NCBI GenBank assembly: GCA_902792815.1
Contig: CADBAY010000004.1
Coordinates: forward strand, 1-64,000
Reading direction: 5' to 3'
DNA from: an uncultured Bacteroidia bacterium
GTDB taxonomy: Bacteria; Bacteroidota; Bacteroidia; Bacteroidales; UBA932
DNA: 64,000 nt
The translations under genes were made by a program, and so were the position numbers. This document shows, piece by piece, positions 34,310-42,307 of this stretch; position 1 is the first letter of the stretch; each line of letters opens with the position of its first letter. Below the pieces are notes generated by a model. That model was not told the origin of the DNA and searched no databases. It saw only the letters and a list, made by a program, of their open reading frames with translations.

Positions 34310-34501
34310 GCGGTTCACGGGCGCTTTGCCGGCAGACTGCCAGCAGCGGGCGGGACTCCATTCGCTGCGCTCACTCCGGCCCCTCCCAACGTCTACTGCG
34401 TCCGCGCTGCGCGCGAACTTGTATCCGTCGGGCCCCTCCCCCTGCCCGTGTCCGTGGGTGGACACGCCCGCCCGCCGCCGCATCCCGCCGGCTCCTGCCC
34501 T
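34310..34501. repeat. GC-rich block between repeat groups, with two GGGAGGGGCC boxes
   Basis: Very GC-rich, non-coding in any convincing frame. On the minus strand it contains GGGAGGGGCC at 34378-34387 and 34431-34440, each followed by GCGCAGCG- or GATACAAG-like text that resembles the palindromic elements in tilS (18697-18805) and after the ClC gene (42187-42298). It may be an insertion into the 51-nt array. Confidence 0.5.
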
Positions 34502-34654
34502 CCCCGTGTGCAAAACGGCCCTTCCTGCCCCCGGGACCTGCCAGCTACTGCCTCCCGTGTGCAAAACAGCCTTCTCTGCCCCCGGGACCAGCCCGTCGCA
34601 GCCTCCCGTGTGCAAAACGGCCCTTTCTGCCCCCTGGACCGGCCCGCCGCAGCC
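34502..34654. repeat. 51-nt-period repeat array, distal part (3 units)
   Basis: Cores at 34502-34536, 34553-34587 and 34604-34638, period 51, each followed by a 16-nt spacer of the form CCnGCC...GCnGCC. Both cores and spacers are similar between units, unlike CRISPR. On the minus strand each unit would encode 17 residues because 51 is a multiple of three. Confidence 0.85.
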
Positions 34655-34680
34655 ACAAACACGTCTCCCGCCGACTTTAT

Positions 34681-34711
34681 TTTGGTAATTCGGGAATTAT
34701 TACTATCTTTG
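34681..34711 (+). promoter_or_regulatory. Promoter of rimP-nusA-infB
   Basis: A -33 TTTG (34681-34684) and an exact -7 TATCTTTG (34704-34711), 19 bases apart, the spacing expected for the Bacteroidota primary sigma factor. Transcription would begin near 34716-34720, upstream of an intrinsic terminator. Confidence 0.7.
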
Positions 34712-34727
34712 TGCCCGTGTTGAAGAG

Positions 34728-34754
34728 ATAGAGGCCGAAGGGCTTCTATTTTTT
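34728..34754 (+). terminator. Leader terminator (attenuator) before rimP-nusA-infB
   Basis: Nine-pair stem ATAGAGGCC (34728-34736) with GGCTTCTAT (34741-34749, one G-U), GAAG loop, then six T residues ending at 34754. It lies between the promoter and the rimP start at 34770, so part of the transcription would stop here. NusA stimulates such terminators, so autoregulation is plausible. Confidence 0.75.
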
Positions 34755-34769
34755 GTTATAAAAAGCCGT

Positions 34770-35042
34770 ATGCAAAGAGAAGAATTTGACAAGGTAGTGC
34801 TTAAGGCTGCGCAAGAGCGCGGCTGCAGCGTGGTGGCCGTCGACTTTAACGACGACGACAACATTTTTGAGGTAACTCTCGACAAAGATTCCGCCCCGGT
34901 GGATCTCCAGGACTGCGAGTATGTGCACAGGGCAGTGCTCGCCGCCTTCGACCGCAACATCGAAGATTACGCACTCACCGTGGGCTCTCTTGGCATAGGG
35001 GCTGAAGAAGCAGATGAAATATTGAAAACGATACAAGAATAA
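34770..35042 (+). CDS. rimP: RimP-like ribosome maturation factor, N-terminal domain only
   Basis: 90-residue protein in the conserved rimP-nusA-infB position. It fits the N-terminal domain of RimP (30S maturation): RGCSVVAVDFNDDDNIFEVTLD, then DCEYVHRAVLAAFDRNIEDYALTVGSLG, where normal proteins continue as VxSPGLxRPL. Typical RimP is about 150 residues with a C-terminal SH3-like domain that binds S12; that domain is absent and the stop overlaps the nusA ATG (TAATG), so this is a compact gene and not a simple frameshift. Identification rests partly on context. Confidence 0.7.
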   Translation: MQREEFDKVVLKAAQERGCSVVAVDFNDDDNIFEVTLDKDSAPVDLQDCEYVHRAVLAAFDRNIEDYALTVGSLGIGAEEADEILKTIQE

Positions 35043-36310
35043 TGGAAAAAGAAAAAGCCATCACCCTCATTGATGCCTTCAAGGACTTCAAAGAGGAGAA
35101 GAACATCGACCGCTCTGTAATGATGGGCGTGCTCAAAGACGTATTCCTTACCCAGATTGCCAAGACCTTCGGCAGTTCCGACAACTTCGACGTCATTGTG
35201 AACGTCGACAAGGGTACCTGCGAAATCTATCAGAACTTCGAGATAGTTGAAGAAGTGGAGAACCCCAACGCCGAGATGACCCTCGAACAGGTCTGCCAGG
35301 ACAGCGGCGACGACGACTACGAGATCGGCGACACCTATGCCAAGCTCTTCCCCCTGTCTTCATTCGGCCGCCGCGGTATCCTTAACATTCGCCAGAACCT
35401 CCAGGGCCGCATCATGGACATAGAGAAGGCCAACGTCTATAAGAAATACTCCGAGAAGGTAGGCGAGATCTTCGTGGGCGAGGTCTATCAGACCTGGAGC
35501 AAGGAGGTTCTCATCCTCGACGAGGACGGCAACGAACTCCACATCCCCAAGGCGGAGCAGATTCCCGGCGAGCACTTCAAGAAGAGCGAGTCGGTACGCG
35601 CCATCATCAAGAGCGTGGAGATGCGCAACAATACCACTCCTTACATCACCCTGAGCCGTACCAGCGACGAATTCCTGGAGCGCCTCTTCGAGCAGGAAGT
35701 TCCCGAGATCGCCGACGGCCTCATCACCGTCAAGAAGGTAGTCCGCGTACCCGGCGACCGCGCCAAGGTGGCCGTTGAGTCTTACGACGACCGTGTGGAT
35801 CCTATCGGCGCCTGCATCGGTGTCAAGGGAAGCAGGATCCTGGGTATCGTCCGCGAGCTCCGCAACGAGAACATCGACGTTATTCCCTGGTCGTCCAACC
35901 CCACCCTGCTTATCCAGAGGGCCCTTTCGCCCGGTATGGTGTCCAACATCGACATGGGTAAGAGCCCCGAAGACAAAGTCAAGGTGTACATGCTTCCCGA
36001 CGAGGTCAAGAAGGGTATCGGCCGCGGCGGTGTGAACGTGCTGCTTGCCGGCAAGCTCATCGGCCGCGAGATCGAGGTCTGGCGTGAGCTTTCCAAGGCA
36101 GAAGCTGAAGACGGAGAGGAAGACGTGCTGCTGGACGAGTTCGACAACGAAATCGACGGCTGGGTCATAGACAAGCTCAAGAGCATTGGCTGCGACACTG
36201 CCAAGAGCGTTCTGGCTATCGATCCCGAGGATATCGCCAAGCGTGCGGACCTCGACGACGAGACTGTGGAAGATGTACTCCGGATACTTAAAGCTGAATT
36301 TGAAGACTAA
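35042..36310 (+). CDS. nusA: Transcription termination/antitermination factor NusA
   Basis: 422 residues, normal for Bacteroidota. N-terminal RNA-polymerase-binding domain (to about 130), S1 domain (about 140-205, [20 protein letters not shown]), and two KH domains (about 235-350) with [18 protein letters not shown] and the GIGRGGVNV loop, followed by an acidic helical tail with helix-hairpin-helix-like repeats ([21 protein letters not shown]). It modulates pausing and termination and may act on the leader terminator of its own operon. It is translationally linked to both neighbours by TAATG overlaps. Confidence 0.96.
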   Translation: MEKEKAITLIDAFKDFKEEKNIDRSVMMGVLKDVFLTQIAKTFGSSDNFDVIVNVDKGTCEIYQNFEIVEEVENPNAEMTLEQVCQDSGDDDYEIGDTYAKLFPLSSFGRRGILNIRQNLQGRIMDIEKANVYKKYSEKVGEIFVGEVYQTWSKEVLILDEDGNELHIPKAEQIPGEHFKKSESVRAIIKSVEMRNNTTPYITLSRTSDEFLERLFEQEVPEIADGLITVKKVVRVPGDRAKVAVESYDDRVDPIGACIGVKGSRILGIVRELRNENIDVIPWSSNPTLLIQRALSPGMVSNIDMGKSPEDKVKVYMLPDEVKKGIGRGGVNVLLAGKLIGREIEVWRELSKAEAEDGEEDVLLDEFDNEIDGWVIDKLKSIGCDTAKSVLAIDPEDIAKRADLDDETVEDVLRILKAEFED

Positions 36311-39102
36311 TGGCAGAAATCAGAATAAACAAACTTTTAAAGCAGTTCAACATCGGTTTGTCCGACCTCGTTGAGTTCCTTCATAAGAAGGGCTTCGAGG
36401 TGGAAGAGAATCCGAATGCCAAGGTGTCGGACGAGTGTCTGCCCGACCTCCATAAGCAGTTCGGTAAAGATAAAGAAGCCTTGGAGCAAGCCCAGCAGGT
36501 GGATATCAAGGTTAAGGAAATCCTGGAAAAGACCAACCGCCGCATCTCCCGTCAGGAAGAAGAGGAGGAAGAGCAGGAACTTACCATCAAGTCCACCACT
36601 TTCGAGCGCAAGGCAAAGCCCGCTCCTGCACCGGAGCCCGAGCCCGAGCCCGTAAAGCCGGAGCCCGAACCGGAGCCGGTTAAACCCGAGCCGGAGCCGG
36701 AACCTGAGCCGGTAAAACCCGCCCCGGAGCCCGAGCCCGTGAAGGTGGAACCTGAGCCCGAGCCTGTAAAGCCTGAGCCCGAACCGGAGCCCGTAAAGCC
36801 CGAGCCTGTGAAGGTTGAACCCGAACCCGAGCCTGAGCCGGTGAAGCCGGAGCCTGCACCGGAACCCGAGCCCGTGAAGGCGGAACCCGCCAAGCCGGAA
36901 CCCGTCAATCCCGAGGCCAAGAAGGATGGCGATGCCGCATCGCCTTTCAAGGTGGTCGGCAAGGTTGACCTCAGCCAGTTCGACCGCAAGCCCGCCAAGC
37001 GCGAGCGCATCGGCAAGGGCGCCCAGAAAGTGGACGTCGCCAAGGCCGGAGCCAATATCGACCGCAACGCCGGCAAGAAAGACAAGCCCAAGAATGCTCC
37101 CGCCCAGCCCGCTCCGGGCCAGGGCAAGCGCAAGCGTGACCGCGACCGCGACCGTCTCAAGCCCGCCCTCACCGAGGCCCAGCAGGAAGAGATGCAAAAG
37201 GAGATTCAGAAGCAGGTCAAGGAGACTTACGCCCGTATGAACGAGGGCAAGAAGAATAACTTCGGAGCTAAATACCGTAAGGAGAAGCGTGAGGCCGCTG
37301 CGGCCCGCAGCCAGGAAGAGCAGATGGAACTTGCCGCCGAGCAGAAGGTGCTCAAAGTCACCGAGTTCGTAACGGTAAACGACCTTGCCACCCTTATGAA
37401 CAATACTCCTGTGGTTAAGGTTATCGGCGCCTGCATGAGCCTTGGCCTGATGGTGTCCATCAACCAGAGGCTCGATGCCGAGACGCTGGTGCTGGTGGCC
37501 GAGGAGTTCGGCTACAAGGTGGAGTTCGTGACTGCCGGACTTACCGACGAAATCAATTCCAACGAGCAGCCCGACCGTCCCGAGGACCTCAAGCCGCGCG
37601 AGCCTATCATTACCGTCATGGGTCACGTTGACCACGGTAAGACTTCGCTCCTCGACTACATCCGCAAGACCAATGTCATTGCCGGTGAGGCCGGCGGTAT
37701 CACCCAGCACATCGGTGCTTACAGCGTCAAGCTGGAAGACGGCCGCAAGATCACCTTCCTGGATACTCCGGGTCACGAGGCGTTTACCGCCATGCGTGCC
37801 CGTGGCGCCCAGATGACCGACCTTGCCATCATCATAGTGGCCGCCGACGACGCGGTGATGCCCCAGACCGTTGAGGCTATCAACCACGCCCAGGCTGCCA
37901 ACGTGCCTATGGTGTTTGCTATCAACAAGATAGATAAGCCCGGCGCGGATCCCGAGAAGATTCGCCGCCAGCTCTCCGAGATGAACATTCTGGTGGAAGA
38001 CTGGGGCGGTAAGTACCAGTGCCAGGAAATCTCCGCCAAGAAGGGTATCAACGTCGATAAGCTTCTCGAGAAGGTGCTCCTCGAGACCGACCTTCTGGAG
38101 CTTAAGGCCAATCCCAACAAGCTTGCAAGCGGTGCAGTCATCGAGTCGAGTCTCGACAAGGGCCGCGGCTACCTGGCCACCGTGCTGGTCCAGGACGGAA
38201 CCCTGCATCAGGGTGACGTAGTGCTGTGCGGAAGCTTCTACGGCCGCATCAAGAGCATGTTCAACGAGCGCGGACAGAAGGTGCAGGAGGCTGGTCCTTC
38301 TACGCCGGTGTCGGTGCTCGGCCTTAACGGCGCTCCCGCAGCAGGCGAGAAGTTCAATGTGATGACCGACGAGAGGGAGGCCAAGAATATAGCGGCCAAG
38401 CGCGAGCAGCTCATACGTATCCAGGGCATCAAGACCCAGAAGCATATGACTCTCGAAGAGATCGGCCGTCGTATCGCTATCGGCAACTTCAAGGAACTCA
38501 ATGTCATCGTCAAGGGTGACGTGGACGGCTCCGTTGAGGCCCTGTCCGACTCTCTCATCAAGCTCAGCACCGAGGAAGTGCGCGTAAATGTCATCCACAA
38601 GGCTGTGGGCGCCATTTCCGAGTCCGACGTGCTACTTGCCGAGGCCTCCGACGCCGTTATCATCGGCTTCCAGGTGCGTCCTTCCGTTGAGGCACGCAAG
38701 AGCGCCGACCGCGAGGGCATCGAAATCCGTCTCTACTCAGTTATTTACGACTGTATCAACGACGTCAAGGACGGTATCGAGGGTATGCTCGAGCCGGAGA
38801 AGAAGGAAGAGGTCATCTCTACCGCCGAGGTCAAGCAGACCTTCAGGATTTCCAAGGTCGGTACCATCGCCGGATGTATTGTCCGCGACGGCAAGATGAT
38901 ACAGAAGTCCAAAGTGCGCCTTATCCGCGACGGTATAGTCATCTACACCGGCGAGCTTGGCTCACTCCAGATCGGCAAAGATTCCGTCAAGGAAGTCCTG
39001 GCCGGCAAGGAGTGCGGTATGAGCATCGCAGGCTACAACGACATCAAGGAGGGAGATATGATAGAAGCCTTCCAGATCGTGGAAATCAAGCGTACGCTAT
39101 AG
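36310..39102 (+). CDS. infB: Translation initiation factor IF-2
   Basis: 930-residue GTPase that places initiator tRNA on the 30S subunit. IF2_N-like start ([23 protein letters not shown]), then a long linker (about residues 95-200) of Pro-Glu-Pro-Val-Lys repeats and a basic Arg/Asp/Lys stretch (about 275-290). The G domain has G1 [13 protein letters not shown]3 DTPGHEAF and G4 NKID (NKIDKPGAD). Domains II-IV follow. The proline-glutamate linker is longer and more regular than usual but of a kind common in Bacteroidota. Transcription ends at the hairpin at 39121. Confidence 0.97.
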   Translation: MAEIRINKLLKQFNIGLSDLVEFLHKKGFEVEENPNAKVSDECLPDLHKQFGKDKEALEQAQQVDIKVKEILEKTNRRISRQEEEEEEQELTIKSTTFERKAKPAPAPEPEPEPVKPEPEPEPVKPEPEPEPEPVKPAPEPEPVKVEPEPEPVKPEPEPEPVKPEPVKVEPEPEPEPVKPEPAPEPEPVKAEPAKPEPVNPEAKKDGDAASPFKVVGKVDLSQFDRKPAKRERIGKGAQKVDVAKAGANIDRNAGKKDKPKNAPAQPAPGQGKRKRDRDRDRLKPALTEAQQEEMQKEIQKQVKETYARMNEGKKNNFGAKYRKEKREAAAARSQEEQMELAAEQKVLKVTEFVTVNDLATLMNNTPVVKVIGACMSLGLMVSINQRLDAETLVLVAEEFGYKVEFVTAGLTDEINSNEQPDRPEDLKPREPIITVMGHVDHGKTSLLDYIRKTNVIAGEAGGITQHIGAYSVKLEDGRKITFLDTPGHEAFTAMRARGAQMTDLAIIIVAADDAVMPQTVEAINHAQAANVPMVFAINKIDKPGADPEKIRRQLSEMNILVEDWGGKYQCQEISAKKGINVDKLLEKVLLETDLLELKANPNKLASGAVIESSLDKGRGYLATVLVQDGTLHQGDVVLCGSFYGRIKSMFNERGQKVQEAGPSTPVSVLGLNGAPAAGEKFNVMTDEREAKNIAAKREQLIRIQGIKTQKHMTLEEIGRRIAIGNFKELNVIVKGDVDGSVEALSDSLIKLSTEEVRVNVIHKAVGAISESDVLLAEASDAVIIGFQVRPSVEARKSADREGIEIRLYSVIYDCINDVKDGIEGMLEPEKKEEVISTAEVKQTFRISKVGTIAGCIVRDGKMIQKSKVRLIRDGIVIYTGELGSLQIGKDSVKEVLAGKECGMSIAGYNDIKEGDMIEAFQIVEIKRTL

Positions 39103-39120
39103 AAGGAGCGTAACAACAGC

Positions 39121-39153
39121 GAAGGGCGGCCCTGACGGACCACCCTTCTTTTT
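39121..39153 (+). terminator. Terminator of the rimP-nusA-infB operon
   Basis: GAAGGG (39121-39126) pairs with CCCTTC (39143-39148), extended by GG/CC inside, followed by TTTTT. It starts 19 bases after the infB stop. Confidence 0.8.
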
Positions 39154-39154
39154 G

Positions 39155-39227
39155 AGCCACTCATCAGGCTCGAACTGACGACCTGCGCGTTACGAATGCG
39201 CTGCTCTACCGACTGAGCTAAAGTGGC
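39155..39227 (-). tRNA. tRNA-Thr (anticodon CGU)
   Basis: 73-nt cloverleaf on the minus strand: acceptor GCCACTT with GAGTGGC, D arm GCTC/GAGC, anticodon loop TTCGTAA (anticodon CGT), T arm GTCAG/CTGAT with loop TTCGAGC. The anticodon stem GCGCA/CGCGC has an A-C mismatch next to the loop (position 31-39). CCA not encoded. Confidence 0.9.
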
Positions 39228-39253
39228 TTTGGGACTGCAAATATAAATCTTTT

Positions 39254-39976
39254 TCAGAGATTCTGCAAAAATACTTCTTTGAGCTTGCGCATGCCAGCGG
39301 TGGCTACATCGTTGATGAAAGTCACTCCGGGGATATGGCCTCCCAGGTGGCTGTCGGGGTCGATCAGGTAGATGGGGCAGCCTTGGGGAGCGTAGTGGTA
39401 GAGGCTTGCCGCGGGATATACCTGGAGCGATGTGCCTACTATAACCAATATGTCGGCTACGCTCACCAGGCGGGCTGCAGTCTCCAGATTGGGAACTGCC
39501 TCGCCGAACCATACGATGTGGGGGCGCAGCTGCCGGCCTCTCGGGCCTCCCGTCTCGCCCATGGCCACGGGGCGGTAGCCTACATCTTGTACGTATTTGG
39601 TGGAAAACCCGTCGCTCTCGGTGTAGCAGTCTTCGGGGCGCACCTTTGTGAGCTCCCCGTGCAGATGTACCACGCGGGTGCTGCCGGCCCTCTCGTGCAG
39701 ATTGTCTACATTCTGGGTAACGACGCACACGTTGTAGTCTTTTTCCAGCTCCGCCACAATCTGGTGAGCCTCGTTGGGGAAGCGCTCGCCCAGCTGGGCG
39801 CGCAACTTGTTGTAAAAGCCCTGGACTTTGGCCGGATTGCGTATCCAGCCCTGAGGGGTGCAGATTTCTTCGACGGGGACATTGTCCCACAGGCCGTTAC
39901 CTCCACGGAAGGTGGCTATGCCGCTCTCGGCGCTGATGCCCGAGCCGCTGAGTACTACAAGATTTTTTTTACTCAT
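39254..39976 (-). CDS. Sir2-family NAD-dependent protein deacylase
   Basis: 240-residue class III sirtuin (CobB/SIRT5-like length). NAD-binding motifs: VLSGSGISAESGIATFR (GSGIS where GAGIS is usual), TQNVDNLHERAG, HLHGEL with the catalytic His, PHIVWFGEAVP and GTSLQVYPAA. No four-Cys zinc site is visible, as in several Bacteroidota sirtuins. The YxxR pair that confers desuccinylase activity in CobB/SIRT5 reads YNKL here, so plain deacetylation or another acyl group is more likely. ATG at 39976 is preferred to 39997 because a -7 element lies at 39990-39983. Confidence 0.9.
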   Translation of the reverse strand: MSKKNLVVLSGSGISAESGIATFRGGNGLWDNVPVEEICTPQGWIRNPAKVQGFYNKLRAQLGERFPNEAHQIVAELEKDYNVCVVTQNVDNLHERAGSTRVVHLHGELTKVRPEDCYTESDGFSTKYVQDVGYRPVAMGETGGPRGRQLRPHIVWFGEAVPNLETAARLVSVADILVIVGTSLQVYPAASLYHYAPQGCPIYLIDPDSHLGGHIPGVTFINDVATAGMRKLKEVFLQNL

Positions 39977-39982
39977 AATGCT

Positions 39983-39990
39983 CAAAGATA
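39983..39990 (-). promoter_or_regulatory. -7 element (TATCTTTG) of the sirtuin gene
   Basis: Exact TAnnTTTG on the minus strand, six bases from the ATG at 39976; it excludes the longer start at 39997. Confidence 0.5.
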
Positions 39991-40056
39991 GAAACAATAT
40001 TTGTTTGATTAAAATATTTGCCTTAATATTGCACTGGATTAAGCCACAGATAGGAA

Positions 40057-40443
40057 ATGAACGCAGACAGCAAGCACAGACACGTCATCAGCCAGGAGAA
40101 TCTTCCGGCTGAAATAGCCGCCATTTTCAATGATAAGTATCCCAAGGGTTTCAGTGATTTCCTGCCGGATCTTGTCAAGTATTCTCCGGGAGTCAACCCC
40201 CGCACCGGCAAGACCATCGATCCTTTCTACGCCGTTACCATCGAGACGGACACCGATATCTATCTGGTTAAGATCAAAGTAGATATCGACAACCCCGAGG
40301 ATGTGGAGCGTTGGCTCGAGGGCGAGGAGGAGGCTGAGACCGAGGAGGTGGCCGGAACCAGCGGTGCGCCCGACGGAGATACGCCTCTGCCCGACGACAA
40401 CATTTCCCAGTACGGTGGGGATGACGACTCCTCAGACGCATAA
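40057..40443 (+). CDS. Small acidic protein of unknown function
   Basis: 128-residue soluble protein resembling small uncharacterised Bacteroidota proteins with the pattern LPAEIAAIFNDKYPKGFSDF and FYAVTIETDTDIYLVKIKVDID. The last 45 residues are strongly acidic (Glu/Asp) and probably disordered. No enzymatic motif. It overlaps the ClC channel start by 23 bases, so the two are made together; it may be a soluble partner of the channel. Confidence 0.65.
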   Translation: MNADSKHRHVISQENLPAEIAAIFNDKYPKGFSDFLPDLVKYSPGVNPRTGKTIDPFYAVTIETDTDIYLVKIKVDIDNPEDVERWLEGEEEAETEEVAGTSGAPDGDTPLPDDNISQYGGDDDSSDA

Positions 40444-42181
40444 ATCGGGCAGGTTTCATATATCCGAGCGGAGCCTTCTGCTGCTGCTCAGTCTGCTTGT
40501 GGGCTTGTGCTCGGGGCTGGCGGCAGTGCTTCTAACAGCAGCCATCGACGGCATCAAGCATTTGCTTGACAATACTTTAAGCCTCAGCTACAACATTCAG
40601 TACCTGATTCTTCCGGGTGCTGGTATGTTGATCAGCCTGCTGCTTCTCCGATATCTAATCAAAGACAACATCGGCCACGGGGTTACCAAGGTGCTGCTTG
40701 CCGTAAGCCGCGGCGAGAGCAAAATCAAGCCTCACAATATGTGGTCCTCTATGCTCACTTCCTCCATCACCATAGGCTTCGGTGGCTCGGTGGGAGCTGA
40801 GGCGCCTATAGTTTATACGGGGGCAGCAATCGGCAGCAACCTGGGCCGCTGGTCGGGGCTTTCGTACCGCAATATCACGGTTCTGCTTGGCTGCGGGGCC
40901 GCAGGGGCCATAGCGGGCATTTTCAAGGCCCCTCTGGCCGGGGTGCTGTTTACGATGGAGATTCTGCTTTTCAACATCTCCCTGTCGTCGATGCTGCCGC
41001 TGTTGATTTCCACCATATCGGCTACGGTGGTGGCTTATATCTTCCGCGGGCAGACTCCTATGTTCGCCTGCACCCTCACGCCCTTCTCGATGGGCAATAT
41101 TCCCTTCTATTTGATTATGGGAGTGGTACTTGGCTTCGGGTCGCTGTATTTTACCGGCACCACCCTGTGGCTGGAGGACAAGATGGCCAAGATAGGCAAT
41201 GTATACGTTAAGTGGATTCTGTGCGCCGTGGCGCTCGGCCTGACCATTTTCCTGTTCCCCCAGCTTTACGGCGAGGGATACGGTGTGCTGTCCGACCTGC
41301 TTAACGGGCGGGAGATCGAAGTGGAGGGTAATTCAATTCTCTCTTTTATGATGCGGAGCGGGTGGGGGATAGTGCTGTTCTTTGCCCTGGTGTTCTTTAT
41401 TAAGGTCTTTGCCATGACTGCCACCAACGTGGGCGGAGGCAACGGCGGAACCTTCGGTCCTACGCTGTTCTGCGGAGCCATTGCGGGCTTCGTGCTGGCG
41501 CGCTGCTTCAACCAGCTGGGCGCTGATGTGCCCGAGCAGAACTTTGTGCTGGTGGGCATGGCTGCCTTGATGGCCGGCGTGATGCAGGCGCCTATGACGG
41601 CTATCTTCCTTATTGCCGAGATTTCCGGAGGCTACGAGTTGCTGATCCCTTTGATCCTTACCTCTACGGTGTCGTACGGAACGGTTCGGCTGTTCGAGAA
41701 ATACTCCATCTACACAAAACGTATCGCCCAGAGCGGCGACCTTCTCACGCACGATAACGACCAGGCGGTGCTGACGCTCCTTCGCACGCGCGACCTCATA
41801 CGCGACAAGTATCCCCGCTTAAGCATGAATGATAAGTTGAGGGATGTTGTGGCGGCAGTGAAGGACAGCACTGCGGCGGTGATAGCAGTGCTCGACGAGG
41901 ACGGGCGTTTCCAGGGGCTGATAGATATCGGCAATGTACGTAAGTATTTGCTGCGTACCGATTTGTACGACAAGCTCAAGGTTACCGGCATTATGGAGAA
42001 CGCTCCCGCGCTGCTGCATCAGGGCGAGAAGATGGACAGCGTTATGCAGAAGTTCGATTCGACCGGGGCGTGGAGGCTGCCGGTGGTTGACGAAGACGGA
42101 AAGTATCTTGGGTTCATCTCCCGCTCCCGCCTTCTTATGGCTTACCGTAGCGAACTCGTCGAAATTTCCAATTCAGATTAA
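40421..42181 (+). CDS. ClC-family chloride channel/antiporter with CBS domains
   Basis: Membrane protein of 586 residues. About the first 420 residues carry the ClC helices with GFGGSVGAEAPIVYTGAAIG (the Glu is the gating/proton glutamate) and GGNGGTFGPTLFCGA (the GxFxP anion-binding turn). The cytoplasmic tail holds two CBS domains (about 460-580, AAVIAVLDEDGRFQGLIDI and WRLPVVDEDGKYLGFIS). ATG at 40421 chosen: upstream codons overlap the small acidic gene in another frame. Presence of the gating Glu suggests H+/Cl- exchange. Confidence 0.92.
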   Translation: MTTPQTHKSGRFHISERSLLLLLSLLVGLCSGLAAVLLTAAIDGIKHLLDNTLSLSYNIQYLILPGAGMLISLLLLRYLIKDNIGHGVTKVLLAVSRGESKIKPHNMWSSMLTSSITIGFGGSVGAEAPIVYTGAAIGSNLGRWSGLSYRNITVLLGCGAAGAIAGIFKAPLAGVLFTMEILLFNISLSSMLPLLISTISATVVAYIFRGQTPMFACTLTPFSMGNIPFYLIMGVVLGFGSLYFTGTTLWLEDKMAKIGNVYVKWILCAVALGLTIFLFPQLYGEGYGVLSDLLNGREIEVEGNSILSFMMRSGWGIVLFFALVFFIKVFAMTATNVGGGNGGTFGPTLFCGAIAGFVLARCFNQLGADVPEQNFVLVGMAALMAGVMQAPMTAIFLIAEISGGYELLIPLILTSTVSYGTVRLFEKYSIYTKRIAQSGDLLTHDNDQAVLTLLRTRDLIRDKYPRLSMNDKLRDVVAAVKDSTAAVIAVLDEDGRFQGLIDIGNVRKYLLRTDLYDKLKVTGIMENAPALLHQGEKMDSVMQKFDSTGAWRLPVVDEDGKYLGFISRSRLLMAYRSELVEISNSD

Positions 42182-42186
42182 CTGCC

Positions 42187-42298
42187 GGAAGGCTCCGGAT
42201 ACAGACGGCAGACCGTGCCACCCTCGGCACCGGAAGAGGGAGGGGCCCTTTGGGAAGGGTCGCGAAGCGACGTCTGCCGTCTGTATCCGGAGCCTTCC
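42187..42298. repeat. Palindromic element between ClC and tex genes
   Basis: Perfect 27-bp inverted repeat (42187-42213 with 42272-42298; starts GGAAGGCTCCGGATACAGAC) around a 58-bp centre containing GGGAGGGGCC (42238-42247) and GCGAAGCG. It sits between convergent genes, where it might end both transcripts, but the long perfect arms and the core shared with the tilS insertion point to a miniature mobile element. Confidence 0.7.
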
Positions 42299-42307
42299 CA
42301 AGGGGGA

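Noticed and set aside
33139-34654. CRISPR array made of 35-nt repeats and 16-nt spacers
   Set aside because: The 16-nt spacers are similar to each other, the cores vary, the array is broken by a gene and by other DNA, and no cas gene is present.
34211-34769. Coding frames on both strands across the GC-rich repeat region (for example 17-residue repeats on the minus strand)
   Set aside because: All frames are open because the repeats have a period divisible by three and few A/T codons; several frames are open at once and no conserved protein appears.
36337-38598. 753-codon minus-strand frame opposite infB
   Set aside because: It is a mirror of the GC-rich codon usage of infB, which has full domain support; the mirror product is compositionally odd (Leu/Gly/His).
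40301-40420. Longer N-terminus for the ClC protein
   Set aside because: Arg/Pro-rich codons overlap the acidic small gene in another frame; the ATG at 40421 gives the normal start.
42187-42298. Plain bidirectional rho-independent terminator
   Set aside because: No T tail on either side and 27-bp perfect arms with a 58-base centre are atypical; it shares a core with the element in tilS. A terminating effect is still possible.
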